Source of the DNA: Planctomycetota bacterium
Lineage (GTDB): Bacteria; Planctomycetota; UBA1135; GCA-002686595
Direction: 5' to 3'
NCBI GenBank assembly: GCA_020853575.1
Contig: JADYYP010000035.1
Location: forward strand, 1-64,000
DNA length: 64,000 bases
The position numbers and the translations under genes were made by a program. The notes below the pieces were generated by a model. The model had not been told where the DNA came from. It saw nothing but the letters and a program-made list of their open reading frames with translations, and searched no databases. Each line of letters starts with the position of its first letter. Position 1 is the first letter of the stretch. Shown here in pieces: positions 9,739 to 19,099 of this stretch.

Positions 9739-11271
9739 TCACGGAGAGTCCTGGCCGAGGTCGACCTCGATCGAACGGCCACCGGTCGCCCGGCTGAGCT
9801 CCTGCCAGCGCCGGGCGGCCGCCGGCGGTGCGTCGACCAGGATCGTGTCGACGACCAACGGCCGAAAGCGCGTGCGCTCGAGGAACAGGGGCGCGATCAC
9901 GTCCATGTCGCTGTGCACGCCTCCGGTGGGCACGCCATCGGTGAGCACCACGATCGTGTCACACCGCGGATCGGCCAGCGCGAGCAACGCCGCATCGTAG
10001 ACGTTTCCGCGACCGCGCTCGCGACACGCCGCGAAGAACTCGAGCGCGCGCTGCACCTCGGACTTCTTCGCCGGCCGCAACTCCTCCGCCCAGGGGATCG
10101 GGACGTTGGTGTACGGGATCAGATTGAACTCGGTGCCCTCGGGCAGGGATTCGAGCGCCACACGCAGCTTGTCGGCGACGATGTCCTTAGGCAGCCGGCC
10201 GTCGTCGATCGCGGTCCACATCGATCCGGAGAAGTCGAATAGAAACGTGACGCGGTCGGAGATCAGCGTCAGCCCCGCGAAGCCTCCGGCGCGCGTCGCG
10301 CGCGGATCGCTCTCGCTGTCTTTCGGTGGAGGACCGCGGCGCAACACGCCGCCCTCGGGAAGCTGCTCCGCCCACAGCTTCCAGGGCCGCGGGTCGAGAC
10401 GGTTCTTGAGCCCCGACGAGTTCTGCAACACGTCGACGATGCGCCAACGCAGCCGAATGCGAGGCTCCTCGCCCAAGCGCGCGATCAGCGCCAGCAACGC
10501 CGGCTTGAGCGCGAGTGAGTCGAGACACTCGATGCCACGCATGCGCACTCGGACGTCGCTGTCGGCGGCGAGCGCGATTCCGGCCGCGAGGGCGTCCGGA
10601 GTGCGGGCGCGGGCGAAGACCAGGGCCGCGGCGCAGCGTCGCTCGGGTGCTCGGTCGGCCAGCGCCTCCAGCGACAGTGGCCGCGCCCGCTCCGGTGCCA
10701 CGCGCGCCAGCGCGAGCAGCGCCGCACAGGCGAGTCCGTGGTCGCCGCGTGATTCGTACAGGCGCGCGAGCGCGTCGGCGATCTTGTCCGCGCGACCAAA
10801 CAGCTTCTGGCGCTCCGCCAAGCGCTCGATCGACCACACCAGGATGCGCGAGAGCTCGGGATGGCGCGTCGACAGCTCGCGCGCGAGGCGTTCGCCGTCG
10901 ACCGGCGCCGCGATCCGTCCGAGGACCTCCGCCGCGCGCAGCGCCACCTGGTCCTCCTTCGAACCCAGTCCGAGCGGACCGAACAGCTCGAGCGCGACCT
11001 TCGGATCGGCGATGCGGCCCGCCACGAGTTGCGCGGCGTCGGCCACAGCCGACTCACGGTCCGTGAGCGCCTCGAGCACCACCACCCACGCGGCCGGAGT
11101 CTGGAACTCCGCCAAGGCCCGAATGGCGCTGCGGCGCCGGTCGGGCTTGGGATCGTGGGCCTGCTCGACGAGCGCCTCGTAGGTCGAGCGCGTCGCCGCG
11201 TCGCCCTTCTGCGCGAGGCGGCCGTCGCCCCCGATCCAACCCAACAGCGCCAGACACAACTCCGCGAGCAT
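9739..11271 (-). CDS. HEAT-repeat protein with C-terminal von Willebrand A domain
   Basis: The 510-residue protein starts with a hydrophobic segment (MLAELCLALLGWIGGDG), which may be a short signal peptide or anchor. The first 300 residues are Ala/Leu/Arg-rich helical repeats of HEAT type (for example TPAAWVVVLEALTDRESAVADAA). The last 200 residues form a VWA domain with an intact MIDAS motif: DFSGSM, and later LTDGVPTGG. VWA domains bind partners through a divalent metal. Start choice rests on GGAGGGG five bases before ATG 11271; the frame continues about 20 codons upstream without support. Single-gene unit, convergent with lpd. Partner unknown. Confidence 0.8.
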   Translation of the reverse strand: MLAELCLALLGWIGGDGRLAQKGDAATRSTYEALVEQAHDPKPDRRRSAIRALAEFQTPAAWVVVLEALTDRESAVADAAQLVAGRIADPKVALELFGPLGLGSKEDQVALRAAEVLGRIAAPVDGERLARELSTRHPELSRILVWSIERLAERQKLFGRADKIADALARLYESRGDHGLACAALLALARVAPERARPLSLEALADRAPERRCAAALVFARARTPDALAAGIALAADSDVRVRMRGIECLDSLALKPALLALIARLGEEPRIRLRWRIVDVLQNSSGLKNRLDPRPWKLWAEQLPEGGVLRRGPPPKDSESDPRATRAGGFAGLTLISDRVTFLFDFSGSMWTAIDDGRLPKDIVADKLRVALESLPEGTEFNLIPYTNVPIPWAEELRPAKKSEVQRALEFFAACRERGRGNVYDAALLALADPRCDTIVVLTDGVPTGGVHSDMDVIAPLFLERTRFRPLVVDTILVDAPPAAARRWQELSRATGGRSIEVDLGQDSP

Positions 11272-11482
11272 CGTTCCCCTCCAACGCTCACGACCGTTGT
11301 CAGCGCCGCGAAGTTGCGGGTCATCCGGCAATTCCGTGGGTGTGCAGCCCCAAACTGCACCGCCGGTCCTCGACCTACGGCCTCGAGCCCATGGCGCCGT
11401 CGGGCGCCCGCGCGGACCGTGAGCTGCGCACGCGCCTCAGCACGGCGGCGTGCAGCACTCTCCACCCCAGCGAGGATTCCAC

Positions 11483-11782
11483 ATGTTCGCGCGCACGACA
11501 GCCTTGTTCGCTTCGCTCCTCCTGCTCGGCGCTTGCCAAATGGCCTCCACGGAAGACGAGTCGATGTGCCAGAAGCGCAAGCCCGGCACGATCGTCACGG
11601 TCAACGAGTACTGCGTGATGGTCCCGGTCGACCCGGTCGATCCGAGCGTGGTCGTCGAGTGGAAGGGCCAGAAGGTCGGTCTGTGCTGCAAGGGCTGCAT
11701 CCCGAAATGGGAGAAGCTCGGGGAAGCGCAGCGTGACGCGGCGCTCAAGGCCGCGATCGAGAAGGGACCGATCAAGGACTGA
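11483..11782 (+). CDS. Small YHS-like metal-binding lipoprotein
   Basis: The 99-residue product starts MFARTTALFASLLLLGAC, a lipoprotein signal whose LGAC lipobox predicts lipidation at Cys18. GAGGA lies about seven bases before the ATG. The mature part has NEYCVMVPVDPVDPS, then VEWKGQKVGLCCKGCIPKWEKL. This layout (Cys, a Val-Asp-Pro stretch, an aromatic/Gly strand, then a Cys-rich CCxGC) resembles YHS-type heavy-metal-binding domains. A role in copper or other metal handling at the envelope is inference. It stands alone between two convergent/divergent genes. Confidence 0.75.
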   Translation: MFARTTALFASLLLLGACQMASTEDESMCQKRKPGTIVTVNEYCVMVPVDPVDPSVVVEWKGQKVGLCCKGCIPKWEKLGEAQRDAALKAAIEKGPIKD

Positions 11783-11847
11783 CGGAGCGCGCCGGAGCGC
11801 CGCCGAACGCGACGTCGCTCCGGGCTAGGCAACCGACGGCCGAGCGC

Positions 11848-14800
11848 TCACTCGAGGACCTCGAGCACGAAGTTGCGGAAGCGCACTTCCGTCTTGCCGC
11901 CCGAATGCAGCTGGAGCGCCGTGCGTCCGCGGCGCGCGCACTGGGCGTCGTCGAGCTCGACGCACGCCTGGCCGTTGATGCGCGTGACGATCTTCGAGCC
12001 GCGCGCCTCGATCTCGTAGGCGTTCCAGTCGCCGCGCTTGACGTGCGCGTCGCCGGGCTGGCCCCACAGGAGCCCGCGGCCTTGCTCTTCGTAGAGCTTG
12101 CCCCACCACTGCGGACCGATGTCGGCCTGGGGACCACGCACCTCGCCGCCTTCGAGTGGCTCGGAACGGAACTGCACGCCGGAGTTGCCGACGTCGTCGA
12201 CGAGCTTGACCTCGAAGCGCAAGCGGAAGTCGACCAGCTCGAGGTCGCTGATCAAGAACTCGTTGTGGGCGAGGCCCGGCGTGCGTCCGACGATCTCGCC
12301 CGCTTCCACCGACCAGCAGCGCGCATCACCGCTCCAGCCGGCGAGGCTCGCGCCGTCGAAGAAACGGCCGGCGTTCTGCGCCGTGGCCAGCAGGCCGGAT
12401 TGCGTCGGCCCGCGCAAGTAGGCCACGAGATCGCGCAACTCGTCGGGCTTGAGGCCGTCGGTCAGCCCTTCGGGCATGGTCGACAGATCGGAGAGCTTGC
12501 GCGTCTCGATCTCGCCCTTGGCGATCACGATGCGCTCGTTCTCGGTCTGCAGCGTGATCGACGAGTCGGTCTCGCCGCGCAGGATGCCGGTGACGATGCG
12601 GCCGTCGTCGGTCCAGACCATCGTCGCCAGATAGTCCTGACCGACCACCGCGTTGGGGTCGACCATGTTGGAGAGCAGGTAGTCGAGATCCGCGCGGTTG
12701 GAGCCGGTCAGCTCGGGACCGACGTTGCCGCCGGTTCCGAACAGCGTGTGGCACTGCTGACAGGTGCGCGAGAAGACCTCGCGGCCGCGCGCCCGGTCGG
12801 CCTGCGCCAACAGCGCATCGCTCAGCTCCACTTTCAGGTCCGCGATGCGCGCGAGCTTGTCCTCCGCCGTGACGCGCACTCGGCCCCAGATCGAATTCAG
12901 GCGGCTGGTGAGCGCGTCGTCGCCCAAGCTCTCGATCTTGCGCGCCACGAAGGCTCCCAAGTCGGTGCGCGGCACGCGCTGGTCCTCGATCGCGTCGAGC
13001 AGGGCACTGGCGAAGCTCGCGCGCGACGAAAGCGTGTTGAGCGCGTCGCGCTTCTCGTCTCCCGACAGGTCGGGGTACACCGCGAGCACGATGCGCGCGG
13101 CTTGCGCGTCGTCGAAACTCGCCAGCGCCCGGATCGCCGCAGCGCGCAGCGCTCGTTCGACCAACAGCAAGCGCAAGAGCGGCGCCAGCTCCGCGTCCTT
13201 GGCGCGCACCAAGTCGTCGAGAGCCTTCAGTCGCAGCGCGGAATCCGCGGACTTGTCGGCCAGCGTCGCGCGCAGCGCGGGAAGCGCCTCGGTGTCGCCG
13301 AAGGCCAGGCCCAGTTCGCGCGTGAGCCGCTGCAGATTCGCTTGCGGCGCGCTCGAGTCCACGGCGGCGAGCAGCGCCAGCCGCAACTCGAGCCAGCCCG
13401 CGGGCATCGAGAGTCCGCGCTGGTCTTTCAGGGCCTTGGCGGTTTCGTCGAGCTTCCACTCCAGCGACGGTTGCGAGAGGGATGCTGCGAGATGGCGCAC
13501 CAGGGCCGCGTGCAGCAGTGGTTCGGCAGCCGCGCGTCGAACGGAGTAGTGTGCGAGCAGCTCGATCGGCGATGCGCTGAACAGCTCCAGCGCGCGCGCT
13601 GGATCCGCGGCGATCAGCGGCTCGATGCCGTACCAGATCATCAGCGGCAAGTTGTGGTCGTGAGCGTCCTCGGCGTGCTGCGACAGCCGCTCCGCGATGC
13701 CCCAGCGCTGCTCGAGCGGTATGCGCTGCAGCGCGGAGGCGAGATACAAGCGCACGACGGGCGATGGATCGTTCGCGGCGAGTTGCTCCAGCGCGGTCAA
13801 CGTCTCGGGCTCGACCTGGCGGTCCTCGAGCGCGAGTTGGATGGCCCAGGCGCGGACGTATTCGTGTGCACTCGCGAGACTCGCGCGAGCCTGCTCCTCG
13901 TCGAAAGCCTCCGCCGCGTGCAGGGCCCACAGCGCGCGCAGCGCCACCCGCGGGTCGTTGCTGCCGAGCGCGTCGTCACCCAAGCTCGCCAGGGCGAACA
14001 GGTCGGCGCCGCCTTCCTGCACGCGCCGCCGGGCTCGCTTCGCGAGCCCCGCATCCGTTCCACTCGCGGCGGCCGCGATCCACAGGTCCGGATCGGTCCA
14101 GTCGCGCTCCCACGTGGCTCGCGGATCCGCGGCTCCGTGGCGCAACCGGTAGATGCGCCCGTTGGTGCGATCCCAAATCCCAGGCTCGGTCCAGTGGCAG
14201 GCCTGCTTGTCGTACCAGTCGATGAAGTACACCGAGCCGTCCGGGCCCTGTTTGAAGCTGATGCCGCGGAACCAGCGGTCGTTGGCGACCAGCAGGTCCT
14301 CGGCGTGCTGGCCGACGAAGCCCGAGCCCGCGCGCACGACGACGTCGTGGTTGATGCGGTTGCCGTGGATGTTGTCGAAGTACAGTCCGCCGCGGTACTG
14401 CTCCGGCCACTGCGCGCCGTCGTAGATCAACAAACCACAGTGCGCGTGCCCGCCGCCGGCTGCGTTCGAACGATTGTTGCCGCCGTGCGGCGTGTCGCCG
14501 ATGTAGTGGCGGTGATCGGCGATGGTCTTGATGTCGTCGAAGACGTACTTGTTGAAGTGCGCGCCCGCCTGGCGCTCGAAACGCCCGCCCTGGATCAGAT
14601 GAAAGAGGTGCGGGATCACGCAGGCGGTGATGAACATCTGCCCGTTCTCGTCGAAATCGACGCCCCAAGGATTGGACGTGCCCTCGGCGAAGACCTCGAA
14701 CTCGTGCCGCGTCGGATGGAAGCGCCACACCGCGGCGTTGAGCGGAGTGCGCTCGCTGTCCGGCGCTCCCGGCTTGCCGACCTTGGAGTGCGTGAACACT

Positions 14801-17064
14801 CCGTGGCAGCCGTAGAGCCAACCGTCGGGCCCCCAGGTGAACGCGTTGAGCGTCTCGTGCGTGTCCTGGTAGGCCCAGCCGTCGAGCAAGATCTCCGGCG
14901 GACCATCGGGCACCAGATCGCCGTTGCGATCGGGGATGAACATCAGGTACGGCGCGGCACCGACCCACACGCCACCGAAGCCGACCTCGAGCCCGCTGAC
15001 CAAGTTGAGCTCGCGCGCGAACACCGTGCGCGTCTCGAACGAGCCATCGTGATCGCGATCCTCGAAGACCACGATGTCGTCGGCGCCCTTGTCGCCGGGA
15101 GCGCGCACTGGATAGGTGAACGCTTCGGCCACCCACAGTCGGCCACGATCGTCGATCGCCAGCGCGATCGGTTGGTGCACGTCGGGCTCGGCGGCGATCA
15201 CGTCGACCTGGAAGCCCGGCGGTACGCTCATCGCGCGCGCCGCGTCGGGCGCGGGGAGCCCGGCGTTCTCGACTTCGTCGTAGGGCGTCGCCTGCGGGAC
15301 GCCAGCGGGCAATTCGAAGCTCGGGCGCTCGGCGTGGAAGCGGAAGTCGTCGAAGTTGAGATGCCCCCAACCGCCCGGCTCCTCGTCGATCAGGTGGATG
15401 CGGATCTGCTGGCCGACGTGCGCTCGCAGGTCGACGACGACTCGCTGCAAGCTCTCGAAATCGGCCGCGGCCGTCTTGAACAGCAGCTTGTCGGTGTCGG
15501 CGCGGCGCAACTCGACGCGGGTGCGCGAGCTGCCGCCCCCGCCGACGAGCAAGCTCGCGAAGGGCTCGCGGACCGAGAACGCATTGGAGACCAGGCTGCC
15601 GGTCGGTCCATCGCCGAGCTTCTCGTAGCCGCCGATCCAGAACTGCCCTGCGTGCAGGCTCGGCTCGCGGCCGCGCGCCTTGACGGTGTCGCCGCGCACG
15701 GGCTGCAGGGCGAACGCGTCGCCGTCGGCGGTCCAGCCGCGCACGCTGCCGTCCTCGAAGTCGAGCGTGGGCTCGCGGGCTTGGAGCGCGCGCTTCTCGG
15801 CCTCGGTGACGCGCCGCTGCAGCAGCACGAACGCGCCACGCTTGTTGCCGATCACGATGTCCGCGCGGCCGTCGCGGTTGACGTCGCCGGCGACGACCTG
15901 CGTCCCGACCCCGGTCTGGTCGTCGGCGAGATGCGCGACGAATTCGGCCTTGCCCGCGCGCCGCACGAGCTCGAACCAGTACACACACGGCCGCGTGTTG
16001 GGCTGCGGGTCACCGTGTGCTCCGTGGGACCACCAGCGCTTGCCCGTGACGATGTCCTCGAGCCCGTCGCCGTCGATGTCGGCCAAGTCCAAGGCGTGCA
16101 GCTCCGGACAACAGATGCCTTGCGGGTTCTCCGCCGGCTCGTCCTCCATGATGCGGTGCTCGACGAACTCGAGCGCACCGTTCTGGCGCACCTGCTCGAA
16201 CCACGAGAGCCCGAAGTGGTGCGCCGCGAGACTGGTGATCACGTCGCCGTCGCCGTCGCCGTCGACGTCGTACACGAACATCTGGGCACCGCCGTATTGC
16301 TCGGTGAACTTGAACGCGTGGTGTGTCCACAGCGGGTCGCCCGCGAGCCGCGGCGGTTGCTCGAACCAGCCGTCCTTCCAGAGCACGTCCGCGCGCCCGT
16401 CGCCATTGACATCGCCGACGCCCAGCCCGTGCACGAACGGTCCGAGCTTGTAGTTCTCCGAGAGCGGGTGGAGCGTCCACGGCGCGCGCGGATCGTTCGC
16501 GACGGGCTCGGCCCACACGAACTTGCCACCGCTCATGAACACCAACTCGGGCGCGGCGTCGCCGACGAGGTCGACGAACGCCGGCGACTCGTTGTCCACG
16601 GACTTGGCGATCTCGGAGCGCTCCCAATGCTGCTCGCGGTCGAGCTTGCGGCCGAACGGATTGCGCAGCCAATAGGCGGCCTTGCCGGGGAAGCTCACGA
16701 CGACGATGTCGAGCCAACCGTCGCGGTCGAGATCGCGCGTCCAGTCGAAGAAGTGGTCGGAGTAGTGCGCGGGATCGGCGATCTCCGGCGGGTAGAGCTC
16801 GTGGCGTGTGTCGAACGTCGGCCCGGAGTACCAGAACGGGCCCGCGATCACATCGACGTGACCATCCTTGTCGAGGTCTCCCAAGGTGCCGCCCTCGCAG
16901 GTGAACTCGCTCGAGAGCTGCAGGCGCTCGAAGACCAGCTCCCTGGGCGCGGCGAGCTCGGGCGCGACGCGTCCGGCGTCGGCGACCGCGAGGGCCTCGG
17001 TCGAGCTCGACGAGTTGCACGCCGCGAGCGCGACGACGATGCACGCCCGCGGATCAGGACGCAT
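11848..17064 (-). CDS. Giant multidomain lipoprotein: FG-GAP, PVC dehydrogenase propeller, HEAT, cytochrome c, DUF1080
   Basis: This 1738-residue protein begins MRPDPRACIVVALAAC, a lipoprotein-like signal. FG-GAP/VCBS repeats with DxDxDG calcium loops (DLDKDGHVDV, DVNGDGRADV, DIDGDGLEDI) fill residues 30-420. A beta-rich segment (LDFEDGSVRGW onwards, about 440-590) may bind carbohydrate. Residues about 612-976 form the PVC-type dehydrogenase propeller (VPPGFQVDVIAAEP ... LWVAEAFTYP ... NGRIYRLRHG). Helical HEAT-like repeats follow to about 1400. A c-type heme site CQQCH (Cys1435, Cys1438, His1439) opens the PVC heme-binding module. The last 175 residues are a DUF1080 / 3-keto-disaccharide hydrolase-like domain (FFDGASLAGW). 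The whole suggests oxidative processing of a sugar polymer at the outer face with electron transfer to the heme; the substrate is unknown. It overlaps the upstream Dabb gene by 11 bases. Confidence 0.9.
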   Translation of the reverse strand: MRPDPRACIVVALAACNSSSSTEALAVADAGRVAPELAAPRELVFERLQLSSEFTCEGGTLGDLDKDGHVDVIAGPFWYSGPTFDTRHELYPPEIADPAHYSDHFFDWTRDLDRDGWLDIVVVSFPGKAAYWLRNPFGRKLDREQHWERSEIAKSVDNESPAFVDLVGDAAPELVFMSGGKFVWAEPVANDPRAPWTLHPLSENYKLGPFVHGLGVGDVNGDGRADVLWKDGWFEQPPRLAGDPLWTHHAFKFTEQYGGAQMFVYDVDGDGDGDVITSLAAHHFGLSWFEQVRQNGALEFVEHRIMEDEPAENPQGICCPELHALDLADIDGDGLEDIVTGKRWWSHGAHGDPQPNTRPCVYWFELVRRAGKAEFVAHLADDQTGVGTQVVAGDVNRDGRADIVIGNKRGAFVLLQRRVTEAEKRALQAREPTLDFEDGSVRGWTADGDAFALQPVRGDTVKARGREPSLHAGQFWIGGYEKLGDGPTGSLVSNAFSVREPFASLLVGGGGSSRTRVELRRADTDKLLFKTAAADFESLQRVVVDLRAHVGQQIRIHLIDEEPGGWGHLNFDDFRFHAERPSFELPAGVPQATPYDEVENAGLPAPDAARAMSVPPGFQVDVIAAEPDVHQPIALAIDDRGRLWVAEAFTYPVRAPGDKGADDIVVFEDRDHDGSFETRTVFARELNLVSGLEVGFGGVWVGAAPYLMFIPDRNGDLVPDGPPEILLDGWAYQDTHETLNAFTWGPDGWLYGCHGVFTHSKVGKPGAPDSERTPLNAAVWRFHPTRHEFEVFAEGTSNPWGVDFDENGQMFITACVIPHLFHLIQGGRFERQAGAHFNKYVFDDIKTIADHRHYIGDTPHGGNNRSNAAGGGHAHCGLLIYDGAQWPEQYRGGLYFDNIHGNRINHDVVVRAGSGFVGQHAEDLLVANDRWFRGISFKQGPDGSVYFIDWYDKQACHWTEPGIWDRTNGRIYRLRHGAADPRATWERDWTDPDLWIAAAASGTDAGLAKRARRRVQEGGADLFALASLGDDALGSNDPRVALRALWALHAAEAFDEEQARASLASAHEYVRAWAIQLALEDRQVEPETLTALEQLAANDPSPVVRLYLASALQRIPLEQRWGIAERLSQHAEDAHDHNLPLMIWYGIEPLIAADPARALELFSASPIELLAHYSVRRAAAEPLLHAALVRHLAASLSQPSLEWKLDETAKALKDQRGLSMPAGWLELRLALLAAVDSSAPQANLQRLTRELGLAFGDTEALPALRATLADKSADSALRLKALDDLVRAKDAELAPLLRLLLVERALRAAAIRALASFDDAQAARIVLAVYPDLSGDEKRDALNTLSSRASFASALLDAIEDQRVPRTDLGAFVARKIESLGDDALTSRLNSIWGRVRVTAEDKLARIADLKVELSDALLAQADRARGREVFSRTCQQCHTLFGTGGNVGPELTGSNRADLDYLLSNMVDPNAVVGQDYLATMVWTDDGRIVTGILRGETDSSITLQTENERIVIAKGEIETRKLSDLSTMPEGLTDGLKPDELRDLVAYLRGPTQSGLLATAQNAGRFFDGASLAGWSGDARCWSVEAGEIVGRTPGLAHNEFLISDLELVDFRLRFEVKLVDDVGNSGVQFRSEPLEGGEVRGPQADIGPQWWGKLYEEQGRGLLWGQPGDAHVKRGDWNAYEIEARGSKIVTRINGQACVELDDAQCARRGRTALQLHSGGKTEVRFRNFVLEVLE

Positions 17065-17362
17065 AGTCGAAGGCGATCACGCCGTCGAGACCGCCGTCCA
17101 GCACCGCCAGCACCTTGGCCTTGACCTTCTCGTGCTCCGGATGCGGCAAGTACGCGTCGCGCGCCGGCGCATCGACGAAGGTCATGCAGAAGCCGTGGGT
17201 GAAGCCCTTCTGCATGCCCTCGGGGCTGGTGTACGGGCCTCCGGAGAAGCTCTCGAGCCCGGGTATCTTGGCCTTCAGCCCGGCCAGCTCGGCGAACACC
17301 GCTTCGACTTGTTTCTTCGGGACGTCCTTGCGAATCCGCAGCAAGACCATGTGCGTGATCAT
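17054..17362 (-). CDS. Dabb-family (stress-responsive A/B barrel) protein
   Basis: The 102-residue protein has the Dabb fold: MITHMVLLRIRKDV at the start, a central LKAKIPGLESFSGGPYTSPEG segment's features, and YLPHPEHEKVKAKV near the end with conserved His residues. Such small dimeric ferredoxin-like proteins occur as stress proteins or as aldol/dehydratase-like enzymes; the activity here is unknown. A strong GGAGAGGAG precedes the ATG and a TATCCT hexamer lies about 27 bases upstream, a plausible promoter. Its 3' end overlaps the start of the 1738-residue gene by 11 bases, so the two are probably translated from one message. Confidence 0.85.
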   Translation of the reverse strand: MITHMVLLRIRKDVPKKQVEAVFAELAGLKAKIPGLESFSGGPYTSPEGMQKGFTHGFCMTFVDAPARDAYLPHPEHEKVKAKVLAVLDGGLDGVIAFDYAS

Positions 17363-17416
17363 CGGGGGCTCCTCTCCGTGGGAGCGGTCAGGATACGGGG
17401 CCGGCCGAGCGACCCG

Positions 17417-18331
17417 CTACGCCGGAGTACGTTCCGCGCGCAAGGCCAAGAGCACTCCTGCGATGACCACGACGCCGCCGGCGAGCTGCAGCGTCCCCGG
17501 CGTCTCGTCCAGGAAGATCCAGGCCAGCAGCGCGGCGCCCACCGACTCGCCCAAGGTCACGACCGAGGTCAGCGCCGCGCTGACGTAGCGCAACGAGTAG
17601 TTGTAGCTCGTGTGACCGATGACCTGCGGCACCACGGCGAGCGCCACCAGCCAGGCGTAGGTCGCCGGTGCGTGACCGGCGAGCGGAGCGCCACTGAAGA
17701 GCGCGAACAGGAGCAGGAAACACGCGGCCGTGCCGTAGCACAAGGTGACGTAGGGAAACAACGTGAGCACCGCGCGCAAGCGGCGCCCCGCGAGCATGTA
17801 CAGCGAGGCCATCCAAGCGCCGATCAAGGCCAGGAAGTCGCCCCACAGGGCCGATCCCGTGAGCTCGAAGCCACCTCCCGACGAGCGCGCGTCCGCGGCT
17901 CCGATCACGATGCAGCCGAGGACGCTTACGGCCATTCCGAGCCACGTCCCGCGGCGCACGCGATCGTGCGAGAGGAACGGCGAGAGCAGCGCGACCCACA
18001 GCGGCGTGGTGTTGACGATCACCAGGCTGGAGGCGACCGAGGTGTAGGACAAGGACGAGATCCAGCTGGCGAAGTGCACGGCCAGCGCGAGCCCGGTGCC
18101 CAGCGCGATCCACAGCTCGCGCCGCGAGAGCTTGGGCCACTCGACGCGGCAGGCGCGTGCTCCGATCGCGCCCAGGATCGCGGTCGCGAACAGGCAGCGG
18201 AAGAAGGCCACCGTCAGGGCGGGCGCATCGGCGAGACGCACGAACAGCGCGCCGGTCGAGACGGCACTGACCGCCAACACCAGCGCGATGCGCGGCGAGA
18301 GCGGCGCTGCGGGCGACGCGGGCGGTCTCAT
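17417..18331 (-). CDS. EamA-type drug/metabolite transporter (DMT superfamily)
   Basis: The 304-residue membrane protein has about ten hydrophobic segments arranged as two EamA repeats, from IALVLAVSAVSTGALFVRLAD to LAGGVVVIAGVLLAL. The start MRPPASPAAPLSPRIAL is chosen because the first helix follows at once; the frame extends far upstream but with non-coding composition. EamA proteins export amino acids or other small metabolites across the inner membrane; the substrate cannot be read from sequence. It sits between the Dabb gene and the divergent DinB-like gene, probably as its own unit. Confidence 0.88.
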   Translation of the reverse strand: MRPPASPAAPLSPRIALVLAVSAVSTGALFVRLADAPALTVAFFRCLFATAILGAIGARACRVEWPKLSRRELWIALGTGLALAVHFASWISSLSYTSVASSLVIVNTTPLWVALLSPFLSHDRVRRGTWLGMAVSVLGCIVIGAADARSSGGGFELTGSALWGDFLALIGAWMASLYMLAGRRLRAVLTLFPYVTLCYGTAACFLLLFALFSGAPLAGHAPATYAWLVALAVVPQVIGHTSYNYSLRYVSAALTSVVTLGESVGAALLAWIFLDETPGTLQLAGGVVVIAGVLLALRAERTPA

Positions 18332-18550
18332 CGAACGGGCGCGGCGCGCGGCGCGCGACGGATTGCGACTGGCGATCGGTGAGACATGCGGAAGACTGCT
18401 CTCGCCGCGGCGCGGGCCACGGCGCGTGGGCGCGCTCACGGGGCTCTCGGCGCGCGGCCACGTTCTAACGCCCATCGACAGCGGATCCAGTCGATTCCAG
18501 ACTCCTCGCGCACGGAGCGCCCGCCCTTCGCGCGCTTCTCGGGCCACGAC

Positions 18551-19042
18551 ATGCACACCACCGCTGAGCGCTTGCGCCGCGCCGTCGACGCTTCCCTCCC
18601 CCGCTGGCTCGCGCTCACCGAGGAGCAGGCCGCCGAGCCACTCGCGCCCGGCAAGTGGTCGCGCAAGGAGTTGCTCGGCCACTTGATCGACTCGGCCTCG
18701 AACAACCTCCAACGCTTCGTGCGCGCGCACTTCCAAAGCGATTTGGTGTTCGCCGGCTACGCGCAAGACGAGTGGATCAGGGTGCAACACTACGGCGAAC
18801 GGCCGCTCGACGAGCTCGTCACGCTGTGGCGCGCGCTGAACGCCCACATCGCGCACGTCATCGAACATACACCGCTCGAAATCACCGAGCGCTCGCGGCT
18901 CGAGCACAACTTCCACCAGATCGCGTGGCGCAGAGTTCCGAGCGGAGCGCCGGCGACGCTGGGCTACTTCCACGCCGACTACGTCGGTCATCTCGAGCAC
19001 CATCTGAGGCAGGCCTGGAGCGGGCACCCCGCGAGCGCGTGA
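18551..19042 (+). CDS. DinB-like four-helix metal-binding protein
   Basis: The 163-residue protein begins MHTTAERLRRAVDASLPRWL and has the DinB/YfiT pattern: LAPGKWSRKELLGHLIDSASNN near residue 45 with one His ligand, and YFHADYVGHLEHHLRQ at the end with two more. DinB-fold proteins use three His residues to hold a metal and often act as thiol-dependent transferases. The thiol and substrate are unknown here. No Shine-Dalgarno is obvious. The neighbour upstream is divergent and the lectin/PQQ-type gene follows 57 bases later. Confidence 0.75.
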   Translation: MHTTAERLRRAVDASLPRWLALTEEQAAEPLAPGKWSRKELLGHLIDSASNNLQRFVRAHFQSDLVFAGYAQDEWIRVQHYGERPLDELVTLWRALNAHIAHVIEHTPLEITERSRLEHNFHQIAWRRVPSGAPATLGYFHADYVGHLEHHLRQAWSGHPASA

Positions 19043-19099
19043 CGCCGCAGACCGTGTTGCCTCGCGCGAACTCGGCGCGCTTCGCGTACCTTTGTCGCC

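Noticed and set aside
11905-17124. 1739-codon plus-strand frame
   Set aside because: Exact antisense shadow of the 1738-residue multidomain gene, which carries real domains.
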